In this document: positions 41,239 through 52,366 of the stretch, one piece after another
Position numbering within the stretch: position 1 is the stretch's first letter
Layout of the letters: every line of letters starts with the position of its first letter
DNA from: Serratia sp. M24T3
Lineage (GTDB): Bacteria > Pseudomonadota > Gammaproteobacteria > Enterobacterales > Enterobacteriaceae
Length of the DNA stretch: 64,000 bases
Direction of reading: 5' to 3'
Assembly: GCF_000257645.1 (NCBI RefSeq)
Contig: NZ_AJHJ01000007.1
Coordinates: 124,001-188,000, forward strand
Position numbers and translations under genes: made by a program
Notes under the pieces: generated by a model
Databases searched by the model: none
Seen by the model: the letters and a program-made list of their open reading frames with translations, nothing else
What the model was told of the DNA's origin: nothing

Positions 41239-43308
41239 TTACTCAATTTCGATTTTCTTTATGCCAAATGCTAATTTTCTGGCATCGCCATCAGAATAGA
41301 CATCCGAAGCTTTAATTGCATCTGGGAATTCGAATTCAAGTAGTACACTTTTACTTGTACTGTCTGACATGGTCGGTAATACGAAAGACATATTACTTTC
41401 CGTAGGCTGAGAGTTTGTAACATTGGCAAGTATGACGCCATTTACTTTTATAATGACACGTTGCACAGGAGTTTTAGGTGATATGAATGGGTTATATGTT
41501 ATTTTTATTTTTTGATTACCACCCTGTATAGGCAGAAGAAGGGAAGCTTTATTGCTCGCATTCCATACCCCCCAGCCTTCTTGAATTGACCAGCCGTTAG
41601 TTAATAAATTAAAACCCTTACCAAGTGATGTAAAATCAAATATCTTAGATTTTTTTATACTAGAAGGATTATAAATCTTCTCACAGGCTAAGCAATTTTT
41701 AGCATTGGGTACTAGAACATAAACCCCATCGACTTTTGCATAAACATCACCTTCACGGACGCTAATCATATCGAGCAGATTCTGATCCATCACATATATT
41801 GTGTCCGCGGGATAATTTCCATCTAACAATCCTCTCATTACATCCTGATTCATTGACTCGGATTTAAGCACATCAAATCTTGCCATGTAAACATCATTAG
41901 TTTTTTTATGTGCATTTAAAGTAATAAAGGATAAATCCTTCCAATCTTTAGAAGAATTATTAAAAGGCACCCACCTTATTTTGTCATACATTTTAGCATT
42001 TACTGCCCAAAAATCACTTTTTAGGTTAGGCGTCCAGCTTGATTTTTTAATATCTGAAAATTGATTTTTAATTGCACTCCAGCCGTTATGAGTATCATAA
42101 ATTTGTAGCGCAGTACAAAGTAGCAAGATAATAACAGCGTTATTTTTGCTGAAATTTCTCACTGTCAAACTAATAATAAAAATCACAAACAGATAAGTTA
42201 CAGGCCAGAAGAAGCGACCGGATGCACGGAAAACCGAAGCGATTTTAAGAATAAACGATGGGAGCGGATAATGAATAACATAAGGCCCCAATGCTACTTT
42301 ATTACTAAATGAAAATAATATAAAAAACACAACTGGCAATATTAAAAATAATTTATTTTTAAGTTTTCCTGAGGAAAAATAACGCGTTATATTTATCACA
42401 TTCAATGATGCAAGTAAAATAAGTCCCACACCAAGATAGTTGAAACCCTCTCTTTCACCATCAGAGAAATTATGCGTGCTAAGATACACAGACCAACCAT
42501 TTGCCAGAAATGGTGTTAAGACATTAGCGCGCCAATCTCCGAACCCTGCCCCCTCAGCACCATTGGCAACGGTAAAATACCCACTCATTATGCGAACAAT
42601 AGCAATAGCGATAAAAATAGGTAATACCTTAAATGTTATTATTCTCCAAAAATTTTCTTTTTTATCTGAAGCTATTTTTATTATTGCACCTATCCAGAAC
42701 ACGCATACCATCAAGGTTAAATATAAATGCACAAGCATTGAACAACATATTAGCAGTCCCCAAAGGAAAGTTTTGTCTCTCTTTTTTTCATCTAAGGTCA
42801 CTAGTATGGCTGCAAGGATGAAAAAATGAGCCATCAGATTTAAATGTCCCACTCGATTTATCCATGCAGGGATAAACATCAAGAGTAAAGTCCCAGCCAA
42901 TTTTATTAATGTATTTCCCGAATACCTTGCTACTATTTTCCAGGAAAAAACAGCTTGTAGTATCGAGCAAATAAGAATCCAGATCCCAAAGTATTGAAAC
43001 TCTACTGGTAACCATCTAGAAATAGATTTAAAAATAATAGCTAAAAGTGGATTTGAGTCGGTATAAACTATTGCGTTACTTACCTCCAATCCAAAATTTG
43101 GGGATAAACCAACAATCGGGAAATTCCAAGGGGCTTCTCTAAAAAACTCCCACCCTAAATAACTTTGAGCCCAATCACCTCGTCCTAACCAATTAATATG
43201 GATCGGATTTAGCATCTCATTACCAAAAACAATAAAATAAAATGCTATCCCAATTAATAACGAAATAATAAAACCGAAGCATGCATCCTTATCGTTGATT
43301 TTTTTCAA
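41239..43308 (-). CDS. GtrC-like membrane glycosyltransferase (DUF6311 type)
   Basis: 689 residues: about ten to twelve membrane segments in residues 10-430, then a large extracytoplasmic C-terminal part (about 440-689) with beta-rich, jelly-roll-like sequence. The first periplasmic loop has the motif GRGDWAQSYLGWEFFREAPW typical of DUF6311 proteins. It starts with TTG after AAGGG. Placed upstream of gtrA-gtrB, it should be the specific transferase that adds the flipped sugar to the polysaccharide. The gene is strikingly AT-rich against its neighbours, a sign of transfer. The sugar and its linkage are unknown. Confidence 0.8.
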   Translation of the reverse strand: MKKINDKDACFGFIISLLIGIAFYFIVFGNEMLNPIHINWLGRGDWAQSYLGWEFFREAPWNFPIVGLSPNFGLEVSNAIVYTDSNPLLAIIFKSISRWLPVEFQYFGIWILICSILQAVFSWKIVARYSGNTLIKLAGTLLLMFIPAWINRVGHLNLMAHFFILAAILVTLDEKKRDKTFLWGLLICCSMLVHLYLTLMVCVFWIGAIIKIASDKKENFWRIITFKVLPIFIAIAIVRIMSGYFTVANGAEGAGFGDWRANVLTPFLANGWSVYLSTHNFSDGEREGFNYLGVGLILLASLNVINITRYFSSGKLKNKLFLILPVVFFILFSFSNKVALGPYVIHYPLPSFILKIASVFRASGRFFWPVTYLFVIFIISLTVRNFSKNNAVIILLLCTALQIYDTHNGWSAIKNQFSDIKKSSWTPNLKSDFWAVNAKMYDKIRWVPFNNSSKDWKDLSFITLNAHKKTNDVYMARFDVLKSESMNQDVMRGLLDGNYPADTIYVMDQNLLDMISVREGDVYAKVDGVYVLVPNAKNCLACEKIYNPSSIKKSKIFDFTSLGKGFNLLTNGWSIQEGWGVWNASNKASLLLPIQGGNQKIKITYNPFISPKTPVQRVIIKVNGVILANVTNSQPTESNMSFVLPTMSDSTSKSVLLEFEFPDAIKASDVYSDGDARKLAFGIKKIEIE

Positions 43309-43309
43309 A

Positions 43310-43320
43310 ATATTACCGCC
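43310..43320 (-). promoter_or_regulatory. Degenerate ops-like element before gtrC-like gene
   Basis: The minus strand reads GGCGGTAATAT, agreeing with the RfaH-recruiting ops consensus GGCGGTAGCNT at the first seven positions and the last. It is immediately before the start codon, where a true ops element is not expected, so it may be coincidence. Confidence 0.25.
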
Positions 43321-43438
43321 CTTGAAATTTATAATAATAATTTATAGGTTTGTAACAAACAATACATAGATTTACCAATGGTGTCCAAAGGTAAATGTCA
43401 ATAAGACAATTATTATTTAATTTAGGGAGGAAATTAGT

Positions 43439-43470
43439 AAAAAAAAACCAGGCTAAAATCAGCCTGGTTT
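43439..43470 (-). terminator. Intrinsic terminator of gnd
   Basis: AAACCAGGCT (43445-43454) pairs perfectly with AGCCTGGTTT (43461-43470). On the minus strand it leads into a run of nine T residues. It lies downstream of gnd and upstream of the gtr cassette, so the cassette needs its own promoter. Confidence 0.9.
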
Positions 43471-43515
43471 TTATACTAAGTGGAAATATCTATCCACTAA
43501 AGCCTATAAATAAAT

Positions 43516-44925
43516 TTATTCCATCCACTCGGTATGGAACACGCCTTCTTTATCGATGCGTTTGTAAGTATGTGCACCGAAGTAGTCACGCTGTGCCTGG
43601 ATCAGGTTAGCTGGCAGGAACTCACTGCGATAGCTATCGTAGTAGTTGATTGCAGCAGAGAACGTTGGCGTCGGGATACCGTTCTGAACGGCATAAGACA
43701 CCACGTCACGCAGCGCTTGCTGGTATTCGTCAGCGATATTTTTGAAGTAAGGAGCCAGCAGCAGGTTAGCAATTGACGCGTTTTCTTCATAAGCATCGGT
43801 GATTTTCTGCAGGAACTGAGCACGGATGATGCAGCCCGCACGGAAGATCTTGGCGATTTCGCCGTAATGCAGATCCCAGTTGTTCTCGTCAGATGCCGCT
43901 TTCAGCTGTGAGAAGCCTTGAGCGTAAGAAACGATTTTACCCAGGTACAGAGCACGACGTACTTTCTCGATGAAGTCTGCTTTCTCGCCTTCATAGGCCT
44001 TCACTTTAGGACCAGTCAGCACTTTAGAAGCGGCAACACGCTGATCTTTCAGAGAAGAAAGGTAACGAGCAAATACGGACTCGGTGATCAGAGACAGTGG
44101 CTCGCCGAGGTCCAGAGAACTCTGGCTGGTCCACTTACCGGTGCCTTTGTTGGCAGCTTCGTCAAGGATCACATCAACCAGGTATTTGCCGTCTTCGTCT
44201 TTCTTGGTGAAGATGTCTTTGGTGATGTCGATCAGGTAGCTGCTCAGCTCGCCCTTGTTCCATTCAACGAAGGTGCTGGCCAGCTCTTCATTGCTCAGGT
44301 TCAGGGACTGTTTCAGCAGAGAATAAGCTTCAGCGATCAGCTGCATGTCGCCGTATTCGATACCGTTGTGAACCATTTTAACGTAGTGGCCAGCACCGTC
44401 AGCACCGATGTAAGCTACGCAAGCGTCGCCGTCGTCAGCGCGAGCAGCGATCTGCTCAAGGATTGGTGCAACCAGTTCATACGCTTCTTTCTGACCGCCA
44501 GGCATGATTGAAGGGCCTTTCAGTGCGCCTTCTTCGCCACCGGAAACACCGGTACCGATAAAGTTGAAGCCTTGGTCAGACAGTTCTTTGTTACGACGAA
44601 TGGTGTCTTTGTAGAAGGTGTTGCCGCCATCAATGAGGATGTCACCTTTATCAAGGTGTGGTGTGAGGGAGGCGATAGTTTTATCTGTCGCTTCACCTGC
44701 TTTCACCATCAGCAGAATACGGCGTGGTTTTTCCAGTGACTCAACAAACGCTTCGACGGTGTGGTGTGGAACGAGATTTTTACCCGGATTCTCAGCGATA
44801 ACTTCATCAGTCTTGTCGCTTGAACGGTTAAAAATAGCAACGGAATAACCACGGCTTTCAATGTTAAGCGCCAGGTTACGACCCATTACCGCCATACCAA
44901 CGACGCCGATCTGTTGTTTGGACAT
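43516..44925 (-). CDS. gnd: 6-phosphogluconate dehydrogenase, decarboxylating (Gnd)
   Basis: 469 residues from the ATG at 44925 (AGGAG seven bases upstream). Oxidises 6-phosphogluconate to ribulose 5-phosphate with NADP in the pentose phosphate pathway. NADP site [15 protein letters not shown], substrate motifs [19 protein letters not shown] and [25 protein letters not shown], and catalytic Lys within that segment. It marks one border of the O-antigen cluster, as in E. coli and Salmonella, and is often exchanged along with it. Confidence 0.98.
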   Translation of the reverse strand: MSKQQIGVVGMAVMGRNLALNIESRGYSVAIFNRSSDKTDEVIAENPGKNLVPHHTVEAFVESLEKPRRILLMVKAGEATDKTIASLTPHLDKGDILIDGGNTFYKDTIRRNKELSDQGFNFIGTGVSGGEEGALKGPSIMPGGQKEAYELVAPILEQIAARADDGDACVAYIGADGAGHYVKMVHNGIEYGDMQLIAEAYSLLKQSLNLSNEELASTFVEWNKGELSSYLIDITKDIFTKKDEDGKYLVDVILDEAANKGTGKWTSQSSLDLGEPLSLITESVFARYLSSLKDQRVAASKVLTGPKVKAYEGEKADFIEKVRRALYLGKIVSYAQGFSQLKAASDENNWDLHYGEIAKIFRAGCIIRAQFLQKITDAYEENASIANLLLAPYFKNIADEYQQALRDVVSYAVQNGIPTPTFSAAINYYDSYRSEFLPANLIQAQRDYFGAHTYKRIDKEGVFHTEWME

Positions 44926-45299
44926 TAGCAACTCCTGTCAGAAATAGTTGATAGCCCGGTGAGGCTCAAACCCCTGTTCTTAGTAGGTTTATTTTCACCG
45001 CGCCATACAAATGAACCCAAGCATTGTACATCAGAATGACTGAGGGTGTACCTATCGCAGCCATAACTATCGCAACCAAATATTTTGTAGGTGCAATACA
45101 GCGTAGTACAGCCTCAATCACTATGCCGAGCACTCATTACTTTACCGGTAACACGAGAAAATTGCAGGTCAAAAAGAGCGATGAAACGATTAAACAACAA
45201 TTTATTAACCTAATTAATCATCCTCTAATATCGCATTCAGTAGATTCAAAACTTCCAGGAAGTACTGAAAAGTCAATAACTTCACCTAAACAGGCGGCA
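44926..45299. other. gnd upstream region; no gene supported
   Basis: 374 bases between the last glycosyltransferase gene of the cluster and gnd, expected to carry the gnd promoter. A 97-codon plus-strand frame (45024-45317) lacks a ribosome site and resemblance to anything, and overlaps the glycosyltransferase 3' end. An ACTTCC-A-GGAAGT dyad occurs near 45255 with no obvious role. Confidence 0.5.
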
Positions 45300-46421
45300 T
45301 CATGCTTTAGAAATTAACTTTTCATAAATCTTAGTATATTGCTCCACCATTTTCTCTGCGGTGAATAATTGTTCAAACCGCTCATTGGCTGCAATACCAA
45401 ATTGACACGACTGCTCGGGATTCGACCATATTCTGTCCATTGCACGCCTCAAGGCGAGCGGGTCCTCAGGCGGTACAACCAATCCGGTGACTTCGTTGAT
45501 GTTAATATAAGTCGTTCCAGTGCCAATTTCGCAAGAGATTGCAGGCTTGGAATACAGCGAAGCCTCGATAAGCGAAATACCGAAAGCCTCAGAACGCAGG
45601 TGTGACGGAAATACCAGACAGGTTGAAAGCTCAAGCAGTGCGGTTTTATCTTCATCCTGTAATGCGCCCAGGAAATGAATATTATCCACACCATATTTTT
45701 TGGCCTGGTCTTTTAATTCACTCTCGATTGGTCCGCTGCCGATAAGGACGATGGGATAATCTGAATTCTTTGCCGCTTCGATGAGCGTATGTAGCCCTTT
45801 ATAATAGCGGAAAGTTCCAACAAACAGGAAAAATCCGTTTGGGAACCTTTGACGCCACTTTTCTTTTATTTCGGCAGATGCGTTATTATAAAATTTCTTA
45901 TCCAAACCGTAAGGAATAACATAAACTTTATCTTTAAACTTTTGCAGCACGCTGCTGCTTTCAACATAATTAGGTGAAGCTGCAACAATACAGTCAGCAT
46001 CCCCTAAGAATTTATTCATTAATGGAATATAAAGATTTAACAAAAACTTCTGTTTGACAATATCAGAGTGATAACTTACTACAGTAGGCTTATTGATCCC
46101 TGCGCCATAATGCAACAAATCCATAAACGGATAAGGGAAATGGTAGTGAATAATATCTGCATCTGCAGCAAGCTTTTTAAACTCACCAAAAGCTTTGAGG
46201 GAGAATGGAGTTGAAGCCACTTCGATTTGGGTTTTAACCCGATAGCTAGAATGATTTTCAATGGATGTCGGATTAATTCCAATCTCATTACTGGTAAGAG
46301 TAAATACTGTTGAAATAGTTCCGCGTTGAGCTCCCCCTTCAGAAAGCTGGTAGATAACCTGTTCAATGCCACCAAAAGAATCTGGGTAATAGGTTTTGTA
46401 GCAATGTAGAACTTTAATCAT
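45300..46421 (-). CDS. Family 4 glycosyltransferase, WbdC/WbpZ-like
   Basis: 373 residues from the ATG at 46421, which overlaps the end of the upstream gene by eight bases; the open frame runs further up but lies inside that gene. GT4 features: N-terminal GG loop (SFGGIEQVIYQL) and the E-x7-E motif SEAFGISLIE (E278, E286). Length and the HCYKTYYPDSFGGIEQ start resemble WbdC of E. coli O8/O9 and WbpZ of the Pseudomonas A-band cluster, which place the first mannose or D-rhamnose on the lipid-linked primer. Last gene of the cluster on the minus strand. Confidence 0.82.
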   Translation of the reverse strand: MIKVLHCYKTYYPDSFGGIEQVIYQLSEGGAQRGTISTVFTLTSNEIGINPTSIENHSSYRVKTQIEVASTPFSLKAFGEFKKLAADADIIHYHFPYPFMDLLHYGAGINKPTVVSYHSDIVKQKFLLNLYIPLMNKFLGDADCIVAASPNYVESSSVLQKFKDKVYVIPYGLDKKFYNNASAEIKEKWRQRFPNGFFLFVGTFRYYKGLHTLIEAAKNSDYPIVLIGSGPIESELKDQAKKYGVDNIHFLGALQDEDKTALLELSTCLVFPSHLRSEAFGISLIEASLYSKPAISCEIGTGTTYININEVTGLVVPPEDPLALRRAMDRIWSNPEQSCQFGIAANERFEQLFTAEKMVEQYTKIYEKLISKA

Positions 46422-47562
46422 AAATTTCTGATACCTGAGTGTAGGCTTGAATGGTTTTTTCGGCACAGTGTTCCCATGAGAATGCTTTAGCCCGTTCAAT
46501 ACCTGCTGATATCATGCGTTGCTCAACATTGAAGTCTTGAATAATGAGATTAATAGATTCAGCGTAGCCCTGAACATCATAGGGTTCGTGCATTAAAGCC
46601 GCTTGACCAACGACTTCAGGTAACGAACTTGCATTGGAACAAATAACGGGAATACCTGAGGCCATTGCTTCAAGCACCGGCAATCCAAACCCTTCATAAA
46701 TTGATGGGAACAAAAAGCCTTTGGCAGCAGAATAGAGCAGAGGTAAATCTTCAGAGGCCGTGTAGCCAAGATATTTTAACCATCCCTCGTCGTTGCCCTT
46801 CTTGAAAAGCCTGAAAAGCTCTTCGTTCTCCCAGCCTTTATAACCGCTAATCACCAAAGGAAAATTAGTTTTTGTTATCAGGTCGAGGCGATCATAAGCC
46901 TGCAATAAAGTCAGAATGTTTTTACGCGGCTCAATAGTACCGGTATATAAAAAGAATTGTTTATAACTAAGTTGGTATTTAGATAATACCGGTTGTACTT
47001 CGGACTCGAGTCTTGGAGCGAAAAACCCACTACTGGCCAAAGGAGCAACAACCACGTTATTTAAATCGGTATCAAAGTATTCAATTAATTCTTTTTTAGT
47101 ATATTCGGAATCAGTAACTAATACTTTGGCACGAGCTACAGTTTTCTTCAATTCTTTCTGCATTAAATGCACACGACCAGCAGGATGAAATTCTGGCCAG
47201 TGAAATACAGAAAGATCGTGAAACGTTGCTACACTCTTACCGATATTGGGTGGAATATAATAATTGGGACTGTGGAAAATATGCTCTTCCTGTTTACTTA
47301 ATACATATGATTTTGCGTAAGGATAAGTGATACGATAAATCTCACTGACAATACGACTTTTCTGCAAATGCCTTTTCAATCCTTGCCCTGTGTTACCTGT
47401 CTCGCTGGCAATCGGTAACGTTTTGGTGATAGATAAGCCGTGAAGATATGATAAGTCCACACTCTGGCTGTTTTCAAGCTGTTTTGCCAGCTCGAACGCA
47501 TAGCGCCCGATGCCGGTTAAAGGGAACTTTACGCAGTCAGTGGAAAGGATTATTTTAAGCAT
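46414..47562 (-). CDS. Family 4 glycosyltransferase, WbdB/WbpY-like
   Basis: 382 residues, two Rossmann domains typical of GT-B enzymes. It has the N-terminal glycine loop ([14 protein letters not shown]), the donor-side [10 protein letters not shown] segment and E-x7-E in [10 protein letters not shown] (E290, E298). It resembles WbdB/WbpY, which extend or initiate mannose or D-rhamnose chains from GDP-sugars. Its ATG overlaps the rmd stop (TAATG), and the following gene overlaps its 3' end by eight bases, so the three are tightly coupled. Confidence 0.84.
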   Translation of the reverse strand: MLKIILSTDCVKFPLTGIGRYAFELAKQLENSQSVDLSYLHGLSITKTLPIASETGNTGQGLKRHLQKSRIVSEIYRITYPYAKSYVLSKQEEHIFHSPNYYIPPNIGKSVATFHDLSVFHWPEFHPAGRVHLMQKELKKTVARAKVLVTDSEYTKKELIEYFDTDLNNVVVAPLASSGFFAPRLESEVQPVLSKYQLSYKQFFLYTGTIEPRKNILTLLQAYDRLDLITKTNFPLVISGYKGWENEELFRLFKKGNDEGWLKYLGYTASEDLPLLYSAAKGFLFPSIYEGFGLPVLEAMASGIPVICSNASSLPEVVGQAALMHEPYDVQGYAESINLIIQDFNVEQRMISAGIERAKAFSWEHCAEKTIQAYTQVSEIYD

Positions 47563-48460
47563 TAGTTATTAAGCATCCAGAGCAGTGTATCTTTCAATTC
47601 GATTTTTTCAGGCAAGACTTTACATGTCGACTGTAAATGATGAGTATCACCACATAGTTCTTTAATTTCATTCTTTCTGACGAATAGCGGATTAACCTGC
47701 ACTTCAATCTTGTGCCCGGTGATCTCTTCGCACAAAGAAATGATAGCCCGCAGCGAATACATTTCACCAGAAGCAACGTTAAATGTTCCACCAAATGCCT
47801 GAGACTTTATCAGGGCATGATAAACAGCAGTAACGTAACGAACATCTGAGAAATCACGCCATACGTCGATATTACCTAACTCAATAGTCGGTGAACGTCT
47901 TTTAAAATGATCCACTATTTTAGGGATCAGGAAATTAGTCGCCTGCCCTTCACCGGTATAATTGAAAGGTCGAGTAATAATAATCGGCAGCTTGTCAGAA
48001 TACATTTTCGCAACGTATTCCATAGCAATTTTACTGACCGCATAATCATTGGCCGGGTTAAGCTCGGTGTCTTCACGTAAACGCCCTTCTGCCGCATTGC
48101 CGTATACGTTGGCACTGCTGGCGATAAGCACCGCTTCTGGATGATGGGAACATTCAACCAGTGCCTGAAGCAGGTTTCGCGTTCCACAGACATTAACATT
48201 ATAAAACGCATTAATATCGGCATGGCCTACAAACGCTATTGCAGCCAGGTGCACAACAACATCAGGTTTGATTTTTTCAATGGTGGACTTAGTCGCTTCA
48301 GAATTGGTCAGATCTACCGTTTCATAATTGACTAATGATTGGGATGGCTGCGTACCAAGTCCGAAGACCTGATATCCGGCAGCCGATAGCTCGGCTGCCA
48401 TGAAATGGCCTGTAAATCCCTTAATCCCAGTGATTAAAGCTATTTTGCCATTTGTAGTCA

Positions 48461-48461
<1 letters not shown>
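47562..48461 (-). CDS. rmd: GDP-6-deoxy-D-mannose reductase Rmd
   Basis: 299-residue extended SDR. NAD(P) motif GIKGFTGHFMAAEL at the N-terminus, catalytic S and YxxxK in SANVYG and DYAVSKIAMEY, and RPFNYTGEGQATNFLIPKI typical of Rmd. It reduces GDP-4-keto-6-deoxymannose, made by Gmd, to GDP-D-rhamnose. An alternative product such as 6-deoxy-D-talose cannot be excluded from sequence. It starts at the gmd stop (TAATG) and is followed by the same overlap to the next gene. Confidence 0.87.
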
Positions 48462-49842
<1,381 letters not shown>

Positions 49843-52344
49843 CTATAAAGGCAGCTGCTTCAACAGTTGCTCAGTACTCTCTCGCCAGCTCAACCAGCTG
49901 ATAGCTGAAGATTTCGGGACGTTACCCTGTTTAGAATCCTCAATCCAGGTAATGAGCACATCGCTTAACACTTTAGCCTCTGTCCCCTTGAAGTAGGTTG
50001 CGTGCTCGGCAGCAATTTCCTTAAATACGGGAATATCACGAATAATGAGTGGCAAATCTTTCTGTGCCGCCTCAATCAAAGGCAGGCCAAAACCTTCAGC
50101 AAAAGAAGGAACCAACAGTGCACTCGACTGGTCATACAGCATTTCAAGGAATTCGTCACTGATACCGTTTAGCCAGAACAGCTGCTTGTTTAGCTGTGGG
50201 TGCTTACGTATCTTTTCGGCTAATTCCTCCACCGCCCAGCCCTGCTTGCCTACGATGACCAGATTGCACTTAACTCCTTTAGCCCACAGCAGCTCACAGG
50301 CCTCTAAAGCTTGCTGATGACCTTTGCGAGGCTCAATAGTGCTCACAATCAGAAAACTTTCACGCTGTTGTATAGCCGACAGAACCTGCGCTGCATTTTC
50401 GGGCATGCCCTTGCTCGGCATGCTGGCGTCAAGATCGGCCCCCAAATGGAAGCTTTTCACTGTTAAATAAGGATTTATAGCGATGATTTCACGCTGCTTG
50501 TCGAGCCATTCGCGAACTTCATCAGCCACGCTTTCTGAAATACAGACCAGACCATCGGCGTGCTGAGCCAAAGAGGCAAGCCACGCAGGAAAGACCCGCT
50601 GAATGCTCTCTGCTGCCCACTTAGGCTGTGAGATCGGAATAATATCGTAGACCACAAAGTGAACTTGGGCACCGGTGCGGCGAATTTTATCCAACTGCGA
50701 ATTTAAATAAGGGAAAAGATGCGCGGTTAGGTCAAGCACCAGCATCACATCGCCCTTAGTAAATAGCACGGCCTCATCTTCGCCGCGTGTCGAACCAAAT
50801 TTTGAATTCTGATAGGCGTTAGCGTAATGATAGTTGTTGCCCATTTTGCAATAAACGGGGCGGACTTCGTATCCCGGTAAGCTCATCCTCAACAGGCAGG
50901 ATAATACGCTTCTGACAACCCGCTGAATGCCTGTAGCCGCATCGTGCTCAACCAACACGGAAACGTCAACCAGTAGTTTCTTTTTATGACCGACAAAGCT
51001 ATTTTGTGCCAAGGCCCAGGCCGTGCCTAAACGGTCTTCATCATCGAGAGCGTCAATAGCCCGAAAAGCGTGAATGGACTGCGCAAGCAAGGCATCATTG
51101 TCTACCGACGGCTTTTCAACATTGTCCGCCAAGGCTTTTTCAAACGCTGCCAAAGACAATTCGGCACTGCGTTGCCAAGAGAATTTTGTTGCCTGAATAG
51201 CCGCGTGGGCGACTAACTCACTATGGAAAGACTCATCCGTTAGCCCACGCTCCATCAGGGCAGCCATTTCGCCTGTGTTTCTGGGGTTAAACATCGCCCC
51301 TTCCCAACCTATTACCTCGGGTAAACTGGTTAAGTTAGAGGAAATAGTTGCGGCTCCGCAACTCATGGCCTCAAGCGGTGGTAATCCAAATCCCTCATGT
51401 ATAGACGGGAATACAAACAGGCGACAAATATTATACAGGCCGATCAAGTCTTCATCTGAAAGGTAGCCGGTAAAGACAATCTGTCCAGTGGGTACGCTGT
51501 GTTTTTTTGCCACATCAAGCAGATAGCTTCGATTATGCGGCTTGATTTGACAGGCTAATACCAGGCTGTATTGTTCACGAACGGCACGAGGAAGTTTACC
51601 GTAGGCCTCAATCAGTGCATCGATGTTTTTACGTGGTTCAACCACGCCGATGGTCATCAGAAACTCACCCGGAATATGATATTTCTGGCGCAGGGATTGG
51701 CGTTCGGCGTCGCTTAAGTCCAAAACACAAAATTCATCATCAACCGCAGAAGAAATTGCCTGAATTTTCTCAGGTGCAACCTGAGTATACTTTTCCAACT
51801 CGTTGACCACGGAATTAGAAATAGACAGCACGCCGTAAGAGTTTTCAAACTCTTTTACTTTATCCATGTAAAACTCATGGAAGAGTTTATCACTAAGGTA
51901 GACCGCCGGATTCATTAGCGGGATCAGATCATAGCAAATAGAGAAGGTTTTCCAGCCACGATCTGTTTCAGATATTGACACAACGAAATTATCGCTAAAG
52001 CCTTCAAAGAAGGTAGTAACTAATACGATATCAGGATTGATATTTGCAATAGCATGATCGCGATTAATCTTTGCAGACTTCAAACGCTCATGGTTAGACT
52101 TGTCACTAAAATGCGTCGGCATATGCGCTGAAAACACATACATATCTGCAGGATCAATCAAATTACTGTATAAATTTTTAACGTCATTGATATTATTAAT
52201 ATCATACATGCCATTAATTAAAATAGAAACTTTATGCTCTTTCGAAATACGTATAATAGCTTTAGTTAAAGAAACACTGTAGCGCCCTATTCCACGAAAA
52301 CGACTTTCAGATTGACAGCCTTGAAGGTCAATTAAAATATGCAA
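49843..52344 (-). CDS. Two-domain family 4 glycosyltransferase, WbdA-like polymerase
   Basis: 833 residues, two complete GT4 units in one chain. Domain 1 (about 1-410) has the E-x7-E motif EGFGLPPLE at 317-325 and VVEPRKNI; domain 2 (about 460-833) has EGFGLPLIE at 750-758 and STIEPRKG. Length and layout match WbdA of E. coli O9a (840 residues), which polymerises the mannan repeat with two different linkage activities. Here the donor may be GDP-mannose or GDP-D-rhamnose. It follows the WbdD-like gene by 22 bases. Confidence 0.87.
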   Translation of the reverse strand: MHILIDLQGCQSESRFRGIGRYSVSLTKAIIRISKEHKVSILINGMYDINNINDVKNLYSNLIDPADMYVFSAHMPTHFSDKSNHERLKSAKINRDHAIANINPDIVLVTTFFEGFSDNFVVSISETDRGWKTFSICYDLIPLMNPAVYLSDKLFHEFYMDKVKEFENSYGVLSISNSVVNELEKYTQVAPEKIQAISSAVDDEFCVLDLSDAERQSLRQKYHIPGEFLMTIGVVEPRKNIDALIEAYGKLPRAVREQYSLVLACQIKPHNRSYLLDVAKKHSVPTGQIVFTGYLSDEDLIGLYNICRLFVFPSIHEGFGLPPLEAMSCGAATISSNLTSLPEVIGWEGAMFNPRNTGEMAALMERGLTDESFHSELVAHAAIQATKFSWQRSAELSLAAFEKALADNVEKPSVDNDALLAQSIHAFRAIDALDDEDRLGTAWALAQNSFVGHKKKLLVDVSVLVEHDAATGIQRVVRSVLSCLLRMSLPGYEVRPVYCKMGNNYHYANAYQNSKFGSTRGEDEAVLFTKGDVMLVLDLTAHLFPYLNSQLDKIRRTGAQVHFVVYDIIPISQPKWAAESIQRVFPAWLASLAQHADGLVCISESVADEVREWLDKQREIIAINPYLTVKSFHLGADLDASMPSKGMPENAAQVLSAIQQRESFLIVSTIEPRKGHQQALEACELLWAKGVKCNLVIVGKQGWAVEELAEKIRKHPQLNKQLFWLNGISDEFLEMLYDQSSALLVPSFAEGFGLPLIEAAQKDLPLIIRDIPVFKEIAAEHATYFKGTEAKVLSDVLITWIEDSKQGNVPKSSAISWLSWRESTEQLLKQLPL

Positions 52345-52366
52345 AGTATCTTACCTCAAGTTCTAT

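Noticed and set aside
45255-45267. ACTTCC-A-GGAAGT palindrome as a regulator site
   Set aside because: Single short dyad with no matching copy or adjacent regulator.
45024-45317. 97-codon plus-strand frame between gnd and the last glycosyltransferase gene
   Set aside because: No ribosome site, no family resemblance, overlaps the 3' end of a convincing gene and covers the gnd promoter region.
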